From contig JAGBBZ010000008.1 in the NCBI GenBank assembly GCA_017938215.1, positions 1-33,786 of the forward strand: DNA of 33,786 nucleotides, given 5' to 3'. A program made the position numbers and the translations under genes. The notes beneath the pieces were generated by a model, which had not been told where the DNA came from, made no database searches, and saw only the letters and a program-made list of their open reading frames with translations. Positions 25,435 to 33,520 of the stretch are shown here, piece after piece; positions within the stretch are counted from its first letter, which is position 1; the number at the start of each line of letters is the position of its first letter. This DNA is from Eubacterium sp. (GTDB taxonomy: Bacteria > Bacillota > Clostridia > Lachnospirales > Lachnospiraceae).

Positions 25435-27079
25435 ACCTAGACATTTAGAATATCCGGATTGTTCTATATACGAATTTCTGGAAGAGAATGCAAAGAGTTA
25501 TCCAACGCTTTGTGCCTTGAACTATTATTCAAGGGAAATGACATATCGTGAATTGCTGAAAGAGATTGATCAAGCAGCGAAGGCGTTTGTGGCGATGGGA
25601 ATTGAAAAAGGGGATGCAGTTACCATCTGCTTACCGAATGTTCCCCAGGCTGTGATTTCCTTTTATGCCATTAACAAAATTGGAGCTATCGCGAACATGA
25701 TTCATCCCATGTCGGCAGAAAAAGAAATCATTCATTATCTTTCTATTTCCAAGAGTAAGGTAATAATTGCACTGGATATGGTTTGGAAAAAACTGGAAGG
25801 GGTTCTTGGAAAAACAGAAGTTCAGCATACCATTCTTGTGTCCGTGAAAGAATATATGCCATTTTCAATGAAGCTGGTGTATACACTTGCGAGGGAGAAG
25901 AAGGTAACGGTTCCAGATGCTATTTATAATTGGCGTAGTTTCAACGAGCTTGCGAAGAAGGTGGACAAGGATGTTCATGTTGCGGGGAAGAGTAATGAGT
26001 GTGCGGTGATTCTTTACAGCGGTGGTACTACAGGAAAACCCAAAGGAATTATGCTCTCAAACTTGAATTTTAACGCTCTTGCGATGCAGGGAATCGATGG
26101 TTGCTCGGATTGTTTGTATGAAGGAGCAAGAGTATTATCTGTAATGCCGGTATTTCATGGATTCGGACTTGGAGTGTGCATTCATACCGTATTAAACTTT
26201 GGTGGTATGGCGATTATCTTGCCACAGTTTAATGCTGCGGAATACGATAAATTATTGATAAAGTACAAGCCAAATGTCATTGCAGGTGTACCTGCTATCT
26301 ATGAAAGTCTCATTCGAAGTACATACATTGCCGGAAAGGATCTTTCTTTCTTGACATGTGTCATATCCGGTGGGGATTCCATGGCGGTGAATACAAAGAA
26401 AAAGTTAAATGAACTTTTGGCAAATCAAGGTTCCAAGACTACGGTGAAGGAAGGTTATGGACTGACAGAGTGTGTAACTGGAACTTGTTCCATGCCGGCA
26501 GGTTCAAAAAATCTGGAAAGTATCGGTTTGCCTTATGCAGATATGTTTTATATGATTGCAGATCCGGAAAGTGGCGAAGAACTTCCATACGGTGAAGAGG
26601 GAGAAATTGTCATGCGAGGTCCTACCGTGATGCTTGGATATTTAAATGAGCCGGAAGAGACAGCGAACACATTGCGAGTGCATAAAGATGGACACACATG
26701 GTTACATACAGGGGATCTTGGATGTATGGACGAGGAAGGATATGTGTATTTTAAACAACGCTTGAAACGAATGATCGTGTCAGGGGGATACAATATTTAT
26801 CCGCAGCTTCTTGAAGATGTTATATGTTCTCACGAACAAGTGGTGACTTGTGCAGTGGTTGGCGTTCCGGATGAAATCATGGGACAAAAAGTAAAAGCAT
26901 ATGTGGTTCTAAAAAAAGGAGTTACCGAACAAGAACAGGTGAAGGAAGAGCTCACAGAACGTTTAAAACAAGATATTGCAAAGTACGCGCTTCCGCGTGA
27001 AATTGTGTTTATGGAGTCTCTGCCCAAAACCTTGGTCGGGAAGATTGCATACGATGAGTTGATTAAGGGGGAGGAGTAG
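25427..27079 (+). CDS. Long-chain fatty acyl-CoA/acyl-AMP ligase (AMP-binding family)
   Basis: A 550-aa class I adenylate-forming enzyme, activating a carboxylic acid with ATP to acyl-AMP and then probably acyl-CoA. Motifs in order: P-loop SGGTTGKPKG from residue 198, GYGLTEC, HTGDLG, the hinge KQRLKRMIVSGGYNIYP, and catalytic K539 in PKTLVGKIAYDEL. The N-terminal part (LCALNYYSREMTYREL and ITICLPNVPQAVISFYAINKIGA) resembles FadD-type fatty acid ligases. No fused carrier or thioesterase domain is present and no acyl carrier protein gene is nearby, so CoA is the likely acceptor. The ATG at 25427 has GGAG about 8 nt upstream and overlaps the acyltransferase gene. In the cluster it would supply activated fatty acid to the acyltransferases (inference). 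Confidence 0.9.
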   Translation: MNKPRHLEYPDCSIYEFLEENAKSYPTLCALNYYSREMTYRELLKEIDQAAKAFVAMGIEKGDAVTICLPNVPQAVISFYAINKIGAIANMIHPMSAEKEIIHYLSISKSKVIIALDMVWKKLEGVLGKTEVQHTILVSVKEYMPFSMKLVYTLAREKKVTVPDAIYNWRSFNELAKKVDKDVHVAGKSNECAVILYSGGTTGKPKGIMLSNLNFNALAMQGIDGCSDCLYEGARVLSVMPVFHGFGLGVCIHTVLNFGGMAIILPQFNAAEYDKLLIKYKPNVIAGVPAIYESLIRSTYIAGKDLSFLTCVISGGDSMAVNTKKKLNELLANQGSKTTVKEGYGLTECVTGTCSMPAGSKNLESIGLPYADMFYMIADPESGEELPYGEEGEIVMRGPTVMLGYLNEPEETANTLRVHKDGHTWLHTGDLGCMDEEGYVYFKQRLKRMIVSGGYNIYPQLLEDVICSHEQVVTCAVVGVPDEIMGQKVKAYVVLKKGVTEQEQVKEELTERLKQDIAKYALPREIVFMESLPKTLVGKIAYDELIKGEE

Positions 27080-27084
27080 AACCA

Positions 27085-28425
27085 ATGGATACCAAGAAGA
27101 GGTTTCTGCTGGTTCATCCGGAGATTTCCCGTACAAAATACAATTTTGCCGGGGTAATTGACAATGAGCCACTGGAACTTGAGTACATCGTGGCGATGCT
27201 GAAAGAGGCGGGATATGAAGTGGCAATCTGGGATGGCCAGGTGGAAACGATACCTCTTACCGAAAAAGTGGCAAGTTATCGTCCGGATTTTGTATATGTA
27301 TGCGGGCGGACTCGTCAGGAAAATTTTATGAAGGAATACTGTAAGGCGGCCAAGGAGATGTGTGGCAGTATCACAATGATTGGTGGACTTCATTCACAAC
27401 ATAATTACGAGAGATTTTATGAGGACTATATCGATTATGTCCTCATAACCTTTGATGTCTACAAAATTCTGGATGTTGTGCAGGGAGCGATACTTGCGGA
27501 CATGGATGGTATTTGCTACAAGCTGGAGAATGAGTGGGTAAAAAATGAACCCGTTGCCTTTGATATCGAGAAGTTGCCAAAACCAGACCGGACCTATTTC
27601 TATGAACATTTGGAGCGATACCGTTATCTGGAACTGCTGCCCTGTGCACATGTTCGAACGGCATATAGTTGTCCTTATCGATGCAAGTTTTGCTATCGTA
27701 ACCGCTTGAATTGTGGTGTTTATACATCGCGAAGTATTGTCTCTGTCGTGGAGGAAATTAAAGAAATTCAGTGCGAAAATATTTATATCATCGACGATGA
27801 TTTTCTTGTGGATGTAGAGCGAATTCGAGAATTTATCCGGTTGATCAAAGAGCAAAATATTCACAAGAAATATGTATGTTATGGTAGGGCGGATTTTATT
27901 TCCCAGTACCCCGATTTGATAATGGAACTTAAGGACATTGGGTTTTACTATATTCTTGTGGGGCTGGAAGCCATTGATGATCGGTATCTTTCAGAATATA
28001 ATAAGCATTCGGATATGTCATGCAACACAAACGCTGTTCGGATTTTAAATGAAGTCGGCATAAATATTATGGGAATGTTTATCGTAGATTTGGACTTCAC
28101 AGCGCGAGATTTTTCACGACTATACAAGTGGATCAAGGCGCATAGGTTAAAGCATACAGCGATTTCCATCTTTACTCCGGAAATGTCGTCAGAGCTTATG
28201 ATACAATATGAGAGTCGATTGATTACGGACAACCCGGAGGCATGGGATTATCTTCATGTGGTGGCGAAGCCGACGAAAATGAGTGTGGGTAGATTTTATT
28301 TTCATTATCATATTCTTGGGATAAAACTATTCATCAAAGGGTGGAGTGAAGGAATCTATGACTTTTTGGACTATGGATATTATATAAAATCTTTCCTAAA
28401 GAACTTATTCCGATTTGGTGGATGA
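27085..28425 (+). CDS. Radical SAM enzyme with B12-binding-type N-terminal domain
   Basis: A 446-aa protein of the group with an N-terminal cobalamin-binding-type fold (about 1-135: LLVHPEISRTKYNF, LEYIVAMLKEAGYEVAIWDG, then YVCGRT and MIGGLHSQ) and a radical SAM barrel. The 4Fe-4S ligands are C196, C200 and C203 in SCPYRCKFCYR. Later barrel strands include IIDDDFLVD and ILVGLEAIDD. The architecture is shared with hopanoid and lipid-modifying enzymes, phosphonate methylases and others; bound cobalamin is not certain because the classical DxHxxG motif is not evident. It could act on the lipid tail or on the phosphonate carbon. The start has GGAGGAG upstream, and the gene follows the ligase gene by 5 nt. 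The last ~60 residues are hydrophobic/aromatic, consistent with a membrane-bound substrate. Confidence 0.85.
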   Translation: MDTKKRFLLVHPEISRTKYNFAGVIDNEPLELEYIVAMLKEAGYEVAIWDGQVETIPLTEKVASYRPDFVYVCGRTRQENFMKEYCKAAKEMCGSITMIGGLHSQHNYERFYEDYIDYVLITFDVYKILDVVQGAILADMDGICYKLENEWVKNEPVAFDIEKLPKPDRTYFYEHLERYRYLELLPCAHVRTAYSCPYRCKFCYRNRLNCGVYTSRSIVSVVEEIKEIQCENIYIIDDDFLVDVERIREFIRLIKEQNIHKKYVCYGRADFISQYPDLIMELKDIGFYYILVGLEAIDDRYLSEYNKHSDMSCNTNAVRILNEVGINIMGMFIVDLDFTARDFSRLYKWIKAHRLKHTAISIFTPEMSSELMIQYESRLITDNPEAWDYLHVVAKPTKMSVGRFYFHYHILGIKLFIKGWSEGIYDFLDYGYYIKSFLKNLFRFGG

Positions 28426-28454
28426 TTTTATCCTAAGGGAGAGGACGAAGACAA

Positions 28455-29126
28455 ATGAGTACAACAAAAACAAATTCCGTGAAGAAAATAATTCCGAGTA
28501 AATTGGAAACAGGGTTTCAGCAGTTTTTATATAAACATGTTGGGAAATACATCCCAGCGTCTATGACACCGAATCAGGTAACAATGATTGGTGCGTTGGG
28601 TGGACTTTTTGCCATTATATGCACACTTCTTACTCATATTTCATTCTGGTTTTTTATCGGTACTATAGTAGGAATTCTGGTGCATCTGATTGCAGATGAT
28701 TTGGATGGCTATGTGGCACGTAGTCGAAATATGTCCTCACAAGCAGGAGCGTATTTTGATCTTATTACAGATGTGTTATTTTCTACATTTTTTCTTGTTG
28801 CATTTGGTTTGTCTCCTTATGCCAGTATCGAGCTTGTGGCATTTGCGGCACCGGTATATGGGATAATCAATGTGACAGCCATGAACTACATCATATATTG
28901 CAATGAATTTTTGTTTCCTCGAATCGGTCCCATTGAAGCGCATATGATGTATGTGGCAGTGGCGATTCTAAGCATGATCTTTCATACAGGGCCGATATTT
29001 ATCTTGTTTGGATTTGAGATCATGATTGCGGATGTTATCGTGATTGTTGGATTGATTCCTACATATTATGAGATGATTCGCTTGGAAGTACAGTTGTTTC
29101 GAAGATTGAAGGAAAAGGAAAAATGA
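28455..29126 (+). CDS. CDP-alcohol phosphatidyltransferase
   Basis: A 223-aa integral membrane enzyme of the CDP-alcohol phosphotransferase family, joining a CMP-activated group to an alcohol with release of CMP. The full signature DxxDGxxAR-x8-GxxxDxxxD is intact: D81, D84, G85, A88-R89, G98, D102 and D106, the residues that bind metal and nucleotide. About six transmembrane segments are visible. The conserved MTPNQVTMIGALGG entry helix is present. In this cluster the activated partner is probably CMP-phosphonate made by the last gene, and the acceptor a diacylglycerol-like lipid, by analogy with choline/ethanolamine phosphotransferases (inference); CDP-diacylglycerol as donor is the alternative. 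AGGGAGAGGA lies upstream, and the stop overlaps the next start (ATGA). Confidence 0.92.
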   Translation: MSTTKTNSVKKIIPSKLETGFQQFLYKHVGKYIPASMTPNQVTMIGALGGLFAIICTLLTHISFWFFIGTIVGILVHLIADDLDGYVARSRNMSSQAGAYFDLITDVLFSTFFLVAFGLSPYASIELVAFAAPVYGIINVTAMNYIIYCNEFLFPRIGPIEAHMMYVAVAILSMIFHTGPIFILFGFEIMIADVIVIVGLIPTYYEMIRLEVQLFRRLKEKEK

Positions 29127-29770
29127 AACATATTTACATTGTTCTGATTAAGGCGCATACCGGATTGGGGAAATTTGCAAGAATGTTTTCGAAGTATGAT
29201 TATACACATATCGCAGTGAGTCTCGATTCAAGTCTTACGGATTTTGTTACCTATTCTCGAAGAAGGCATTATCTTCCCTTGGATGCTGGTTTCATGCACG
29301 AATACCGGGACTATTATGCATTTGGAAGGCATTCGAAGGTAAAGGTGAAGGTGTTTGACCTTCCGGTGGAAGAGCATTGTTATGAAGATGTTCTACGATT
29401 TATCTCTTCCTGTGAAGGGGATGAAGAGCAGAAGTTTAATTTGTTTTCTATGGTGACAATGTCCATTTTTCACGGCTTTCGAATTTATAAAGCCCATAAC
29501 TGTATGTCGTTTTGCGGAAGGGTAATACAACTTACAGGTGTAATAAGTATGGAAAAACCATACTACAAATATTCCATTCAAGAGATGGATGCACTTTTGG
29601 AAAAAAATTTTTATTTCGAAGGGATGCTAAAGCGAAAAAGTTCTCCCGACTATGATAACTACATGAAAAGGGGATCTATTTGGGAACTTATTCGGACAGG
29701 AAGCAATACGATATTTACATTGATTAAGCGGATGATCTTTGATCGAAGCAGAATAGAGGATGAAGGATGA
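29123..29770 (+). CDS. Permuted NlpC/P60 (LRAT/YiiX-like) thiol enzyme, putative lipid acyltransferase or hydrolase
   Basis: A 215-aa protein that reads as a circularly permuted papain-fold enzyme: a histidine comes first, H29 in DYTHIAVSLD, and the nucleophile later, N126-C127-M-S-F-C in AHNCMSFCGRVIQLTG. This His-then-NC order is that of the LRAT/YaeF/YiiX branch, whose characterised members (LRAT, HRASLS) act on acyl groups of lipids. No signal peptide is seen. The C-terminus has a short hydrophobic segment near NTIFTLIKRMIF that may attach to the membrane. Starts and stops overlap both neighbours by ATGA. The likely role is transacylation or deacylation of the lipid product (inference); peptidase or amidase activity cannot be excluded. 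The family assignment is from motif order only. Confidence 0.65.
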   Translation: MKHIYIVLIKAHTGLGKFARMFSKYDYTHIAVSLDSSLTDFVTYSRRRHYLPLDAGFMHEYRDYYAFGRHSKVKVKVFDLPVEEHCYEDVLRFISSCEGDEEQKFNLFSMVTMSIFHGFRIYKAHNCMSFCGRVIQLTGVISMEKPYYKYSIQEMDALLEKNFYFEGMLKRKSSPDYDNYMKRGSIWELIRTGSNTIFTLIKRMIFDRSRIEDEG

Positions 29771-30666
29771 GGAAAAAAATTTCTACAGAGGCCAGACGTG
29801 GTTGGCTTCGACGATTATTGGCGGAGAAAGAGTATCTTCGCGTGATCGAGACGGTTAGTGGGTTGGAAGGTTTGATTGCAGAGTCTGTTTCTACCTGTGA
29901 TGAAGAGGGAAGGGAAATGGGATTTGATGCACTTTGGCTCAGTGGCTTGTGTCATGCGGCATTGAAAGGGAAACCGGATAACGAACTTGTGGATATGTCA
30001 GAAAAATATGTGACCATCAACGAAATTTTTGATGTAACGACAAAGCCTTTGATTGTGGATTGCGACACCGGAGGATTGTTGGAACATTTCTGTCATCATG
30101 TTTCTACACTTGAACGTCTAGGGGTATCGGCGGTGGTTGTGGAAGACAAAAAAGGACGAAAGCGAAATTCCCTATATGGATGTGAACAGATACATGAGAT
30201 GGAGGACGTCGATGTTTTTGCGGAGAAAATACGATGTGCAAAAAATGTTCTTTGCACGGTGGATTTTATGATTTTCGCCCGGATTGAAAGTCTGATTGCC
30301 GGAGAAGATGTATGTGTGGCATTGGAACGTGCAGGACAGTATGTCGCGGCAGGTGCAGATGGAATTGTGATTCATAGTGCCTCGGCAGATGGAAATGAAA
30401 TATTTGAATTTGCGGAGGTATTTAAGAATCAATACCCAGATGTTCCTCTTGTTTTTATCCCCACGACATATCATCACTTTACTGCTACTAAGTTGCACGA
30501 AAAAGGGGCAGACATAATTATTTATGCGAATCAATTGATGCGAAGTGCGTATTTTGCTATGGAGCAGACAGCAATGTCTATTTTAAGTGAGGGAAAAAGT
30601 GAGTATGCGGATAAGCATTATTGTGCCCCGGTAAAAACAATTCTTAATCTGATTGATGGTGAATGA
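29767..30666 (+). CDS. pepM: Phosphoenolpyruvate mutase
   Basis: Predicted to rearrange phosphoenolpyruvate to phosphonopyruvate, forming the C-P bond; this is the entry step of nearly all phosphonate biosynthesis. The 299-aa product is a TIM-barrel of the isocitrate lyase/PEP mutase superfamily. The diagnostic PEP mutase motif EDKxGxKxNS is complete at E126-D-K-K-G-R-K-R-N134-S135. Metal-binding D98-x-D100 in VDCDTGG and D71 in the KPDNE loop sit where I recall D85/D87 and D58 in the mussel enzyme. The segment GFDALWLSG (52-60) matches the family's G-F/x-x-W-x-SG. The motif separates it from carboxyphosphonoenolpyruvate mutase and phosphonopyruvate hydrolase. Start and stop overlap both neighbours by ATGA. 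Confidence 0.92.
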   Translation: MRKKISTEARRGWLRRLLAEKEYLRVIETVSGLEGLIAESVSTCDEEGREMGFDALWLSGLCHAALKGKPDNELVDMSEKYVTINEIFDVTTKPLIVDCDTGGLLEHFCHHVSTLERLGVSAVVVEDKKGRKRNSLYGCEQIHEMEDVDVFAEKIRCAKNVLCTVDFMIFARIESLIAGEDVCVALERAGQYVAAGADGIVIHSASADGNEIFEFAEVFKNQYPDVPLVFIPTTYHHFTATKLHEKGADIIIYANQLMRSAYFAMEQTAMSILSEGKSEYADKHYCAPVKTILNLIDGE

Positions 30667-31778
30667 ATATGATAAATACAAAACAATTTGTAGATTATTT
30701 ACTTGGAAATGGACTTGAGTTTTTTGCAGGAGTTCCTGATTCGTTACTGAAAAATCTGTGTGCATGTGTGCAGGATGTCTGTGATTCTAAGCACAATATC
30801 ACAGCAGCCAATGAAGGAAATGCGGTGGGACTCGCTTGTGGATATCATCTTGCCACAGGAAAATATGGTGTTGTGTATATGCAGAATTCAGGGATTGGAA
30901 ATGTGGTGAATCCCTTGGTCTCTCTCGCAGATGAAGAGGTATACAAAATTCCGATGCTTCTTCTTGTGGGGTGGCGGGGAGAACCCGGAGTGCCGGATGA
31001 ACCCCAGCATAAAAAGCAAGGAAAAATCACGTGGGAACTCTTTGAAACTATGGGAATCAAAACAATTCTCTTAGAGGATGATTATGAACACATTATCCGA
31101 GATGCTGTAGAATATATGACGCGACATGGAAAGCCGGTAGCGTTGATTGTTCGAAAAAGCACGTTCAGTGAATATCAATATTCTAAAGAGTCGGTGGAAT
31201 ATTCCATGACGCGCGAGCGAGCGTTAGAGGTAATTGTGAATCATGTTAATGGTGACGATATCCTTGTATCTACGACAGGGAAAACGTCTCGTGAGCTTTT
31301 CGAGTTGCGAGAACGACAGGGAATGGGACATGCCAATGATTTTCTGACGGTTGGCTCGATGGGACATACTTCGTCCATTGCATTGGGGGTTAGCTTGTTT
31401 TCGGACAGACGAGTCTATTGTATTGACGGAGATGGCTCTTTTTTGATGCATATGGGGGCTTGTGCTGTCAATGCAAATGCCATGGGTGACAACTTCCGTT
31501 ATATTATTATTAACAATGGTGCTCACGAGTCTGTAGGTGGTCAACCAACCGTTGGATTTCATGTCCGTATGCAAGAGATATTAAAAGATTGCGGATTTGA
31601 ACGTGTATACACTGCGCGAGAAGAAGAAGAGGTGGAAGAGGGGATGCGATACTTGGCTACCCATACAAAATCAGCGATGGTGGTATGTGTGCGACAAGGC
31701 TCCCGTGAGAATTTGGGAAGACCAACCTTGTCACCACAGGAGAATAAACGGCGATTAATGGAGAATTTGTTAAAATGA
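30663..31778 (+). CDS. ppd: Phosphonopyruvate decarboxylase (thiamine diphosphate enzyme)
   Basis: Converts phosphonopyruvate to phosphonoacetaldehyde and CO2, the irreversible step that pulls the unfavourable PEP mutase reaction forward. The 371-aa product has the compact layout of this family: an N-terminal pyrimidine-binding domain with E51 in AANEGNAVG, the segment MQNSGIGNVVNPLVSL, and a C-terminal diphosphate-binding domain with GDGS (256-259) and the NNG metal motif in IIINNGAHESVGGQP. The middle domain of larger thiamine enzymes such as acetolactate synthase is absent, as expected. The start has an ATGA overlap with pepM; a second ATG at 30669 is two codons in. Position directly after pepM is the usual order in phosphonate clusters. 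Confidence 0.93.
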   Translation: MNMINTKQFVDYLLGNGLEFFAGVPDSLLKNLCACVQDVCDSKHNITAANEGNAVGLACGYHLATGKYGVVYMQNSGIGNVVNPLVSLADEEVYKIPMLLLVGWRGEPGVPDEPQHKKQGKITWELFETMGIKTILLEDDYEHIIRDAVEYMTRHGKPVALIVRKSTFSEYQYSKESVEYSMTRERALEVIVNHVNGDDILVSTTGKTSRELFELRERQGMGHANDFLTVGSMGHTSSIALGVSLFSDRRVYCIDGDGSFLMHMGACAVNANAMGDNFRYIIINNGAHESVGGQPTVGFHVRMQEILKDCGFERVYTAREEEEVEEGMRYLATHTKSAMVVCVRQGSRENLGRPTLSPQENKRRLMENLLK

Positions 31779-33520
31779 AAGCACTGATTTTTAATTCCGG
31801 CACGGGAAGTCGGATGGGGAGTATGACAGAGCATGGTCCGAAATGCCTGTTACAACTGAAAACTGGTGAGAGTATATTTGCCCGCCAGTTGCGAATACTT
31901 GCGGAGTGTGGAATTACGGAAGTGATTGTCACCACAGGAGAATACGAACAGGACTTGCAAGAGGAAAGCAAGAAGGTACAGAATATCACGGTTATGTATG
32001 TAAATAACCCAGAGTATGCAACAACAAATTATATTTATTCGATGTATCTTGCCAGCGAATATCTGGATGATGATATTTTAATGCTGCATGGAGATCTGGT
32101 TTTTAATAAAGAGTTGGTACAGGAGATACAATCGGATAAAAACTCTTCCGTCTGTCTGATCAACAAGAATATCAGTCAGCCACCAAAGGATTTTAAAGGC
32201 AGGATTTCAGAAGAGGGATATCTTCGTGAGGTTTCCGTGAATATATTTGATGAAGATTGTTATGCCCTTCAACCATTATACAAGTTGTCGAAGCATTGTG
32301 TGACAAGCTGGCTTGATGAAATTCGAAGATTTGTGGAACAAGGCATAACGAATGTGTATGCAGAGAACGCACTGAATCTCATTTCGGACAAGTTAAATAT
32401 CTGTGCAATGTCGTACGAGAAGCACTATATTAACGAAATTGATACACCTGAGGATTTTGTGCGCGTGAGTCGAGAAATATCACTGGTTGAGAGTGGTGTC
32501 TATTTTTCTATATGTGCAATGAACCAGTTATGGGAGCGATACAAGGCAAAACGTCCTTTTGTCGTTATGGGAAGGCATCTTGCAGGTAGTGAGCTGGATC
32601 TTTGGTTGGATTCTTTGGAAATAAAGGTGTATAAATATTTTGGAGTGATGGAAAATCCTGAGTATGAATGTGTTATGTCTGCCAGACAAGCGTTTGAGGA
32701 GCATGATGGTGACATGTTGATTTCCGTCGGTGGAGGAAGTGCCATCGATATTGCAAAAGGAATCAAGTATTATCTGATGCAAAAAGAGGAATCATGGAAG
32801 GGGCTTGTGCATATCGCCATACCAACCACGGCTGGCTCGGGAAGTGAAGCGACGCATTTTGCTGTGATGTATCGGGACGGAATCAAGGATTCACTTGCAA
32901 ATGAAGCACTGTTGCCACAGCATGCAATTCTTGATGTTCGAATGCTATACAGTCTTAGTGAAGAACAGCGAAAAATTTCTTTGCTTGATGCATTTTGTCA
33001 TAGTATCGAAAGTATACTGTCACGCAATGCTACAGACGAAAGTAGAAGATATGCAGTATGTGCAATTAACATCATATCACAAAAATACCAAGCGTTCTGT
33101 GACGGAGAAACAGAAGTATTCCAAGACATATTTGTTGCGACACATCTGGCAGGGAAGGCGATTGATATATCAAAAACGACAGTGGGACATGCCATGAGTT
33201 ATGTATTGACATCACTGTATGGGATCAAGCATGGACAAGCGGTGGCGATGTGCTTGATTCAAGCGCTAAAGTATATGGAAGAGAACAATCCAGATACGAC
33301 GGAACTGGCGCATTTGCGAGAGTTGCTGTCAGTAAAGGAAGAAAGTATTGCCCAGTATCTGATGTCGATGTATCGGACAATGGATCTTCCCCAACCGGAT
33401 TTAGAACGTGCAGATGCGGTGCTATTAGCGAAAGAAGTGAACGTGGAACGGCTGAGTAATTCTGTTGTGAGTTTTTCGGAGAAGGATTTGCAGGAGATAT
33501 ATCAGAAGGTGAAGGAATAA
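31775..33520 (+). CDS. Nucleotidyltransferase fused to iron-type alcohol dehydrogenase (phosphonate reduction and CTP activation)
   Basis: A 581-aa two-domain protein. Residues ~1-235 form a sugar-nucleotidyltransferase-like domain similar to choline-phosphate and aminoethylphosphonate cytidylyltransferases (PntC): FNSGTGSRMG nucleotide loop, PKCL lysine, metal Asp in LHGDLVF and NEIDTPEDF. Residues ~245-581 are a group III iron-type alcohol dehydrogenase: GGGS from 319, IPTTAGSGSEAT, and ligands D405, H409, H472 and H486, with exactly the spacing of E. coli FucO (+4, +63, +14). Next to pepM and ppd the dehydrogenase half should reduce phosphonoacetaldehyde to 2-hydroxyethylphosphonate, and the transferase half should activate it with CTP. 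The fused form would channel the product to the CDP-alcohol transferase. The ATG overlaps the ppd stop. The stop codon lies inside the 39-nt repeat and the terminator stem starts 1 nt into it. Confidence 0.85.
   Translation: MKALIFNSGTGSRMGSMTEHGPKCLLQLKTGESIFARQLRILAECGITEVIVTTGEYEQDLQEESKKVQNITVMYVNNPEYATTNYIYSMYLASEYLDDDILMLHGDLVFNKELVQEIQSDKNSSVCLINKNISQPPKDFKGRISEEGYLREVSVNIFDEDCYALQPLYKLSKHCVTSWLDEIRRFVEQGITNVYAENALNLISDKLNICAMSYEKHYINEIDTPEDFVRVSREISLVESGVYFSICAMNQLWERYKAKRPFVVMGRHLAGSELDLWLDSLEIKVYKYFGVMENPEYECVMSARQAFEEHDGDMLISVGGGSAIDIAKGIKYYLMQKEESWKGLVHIAIPTTAGSGSEATHFAVMYRDGIKDSLANEALLPQHAILDVRMLYSLSEEQRKISLLDAFCHSIESILSRNATDESRRYAVCAINIISQKYQAFCDGETEVFQDIFVATHLAGKAIDISKTTVGHAMSYVLTSLYGIKHGQAVAMCLIQALKYMEENNPDTTELAHLRELLSVKEESIAQYLMSMYRTMDLPQPDLERADAVLLAKEVNVERLSNSVVSFSEKDLQEIYQKVKE

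Noticed and set aside
23923-33520. Interpretation as a phosphonate antibiotic cluster
   Set aside because: There is no dedicated exporter, resistance gene or tailoring peptide ligase, and lipid-assembly enzymes dominate. It cannot be fully excluded.
29767-33520. Interpretation as phosphonate catabolism
   Set aside because: PEP mutase followed by phosphonopyruvate decarboxylase is the biosynthetic order; no PhnX, PhnA, PhnWX or C-P lyase gene is present.
31775-33520. Dehydrogenase half as glycerol-1-phosphate dehydrogenase
   Set aside because: Same superfamily, but the ligand spacing is that of FucO-type alcohol dehydrogenases and the neighbouring genes supply phosphonoacetaldehyde.
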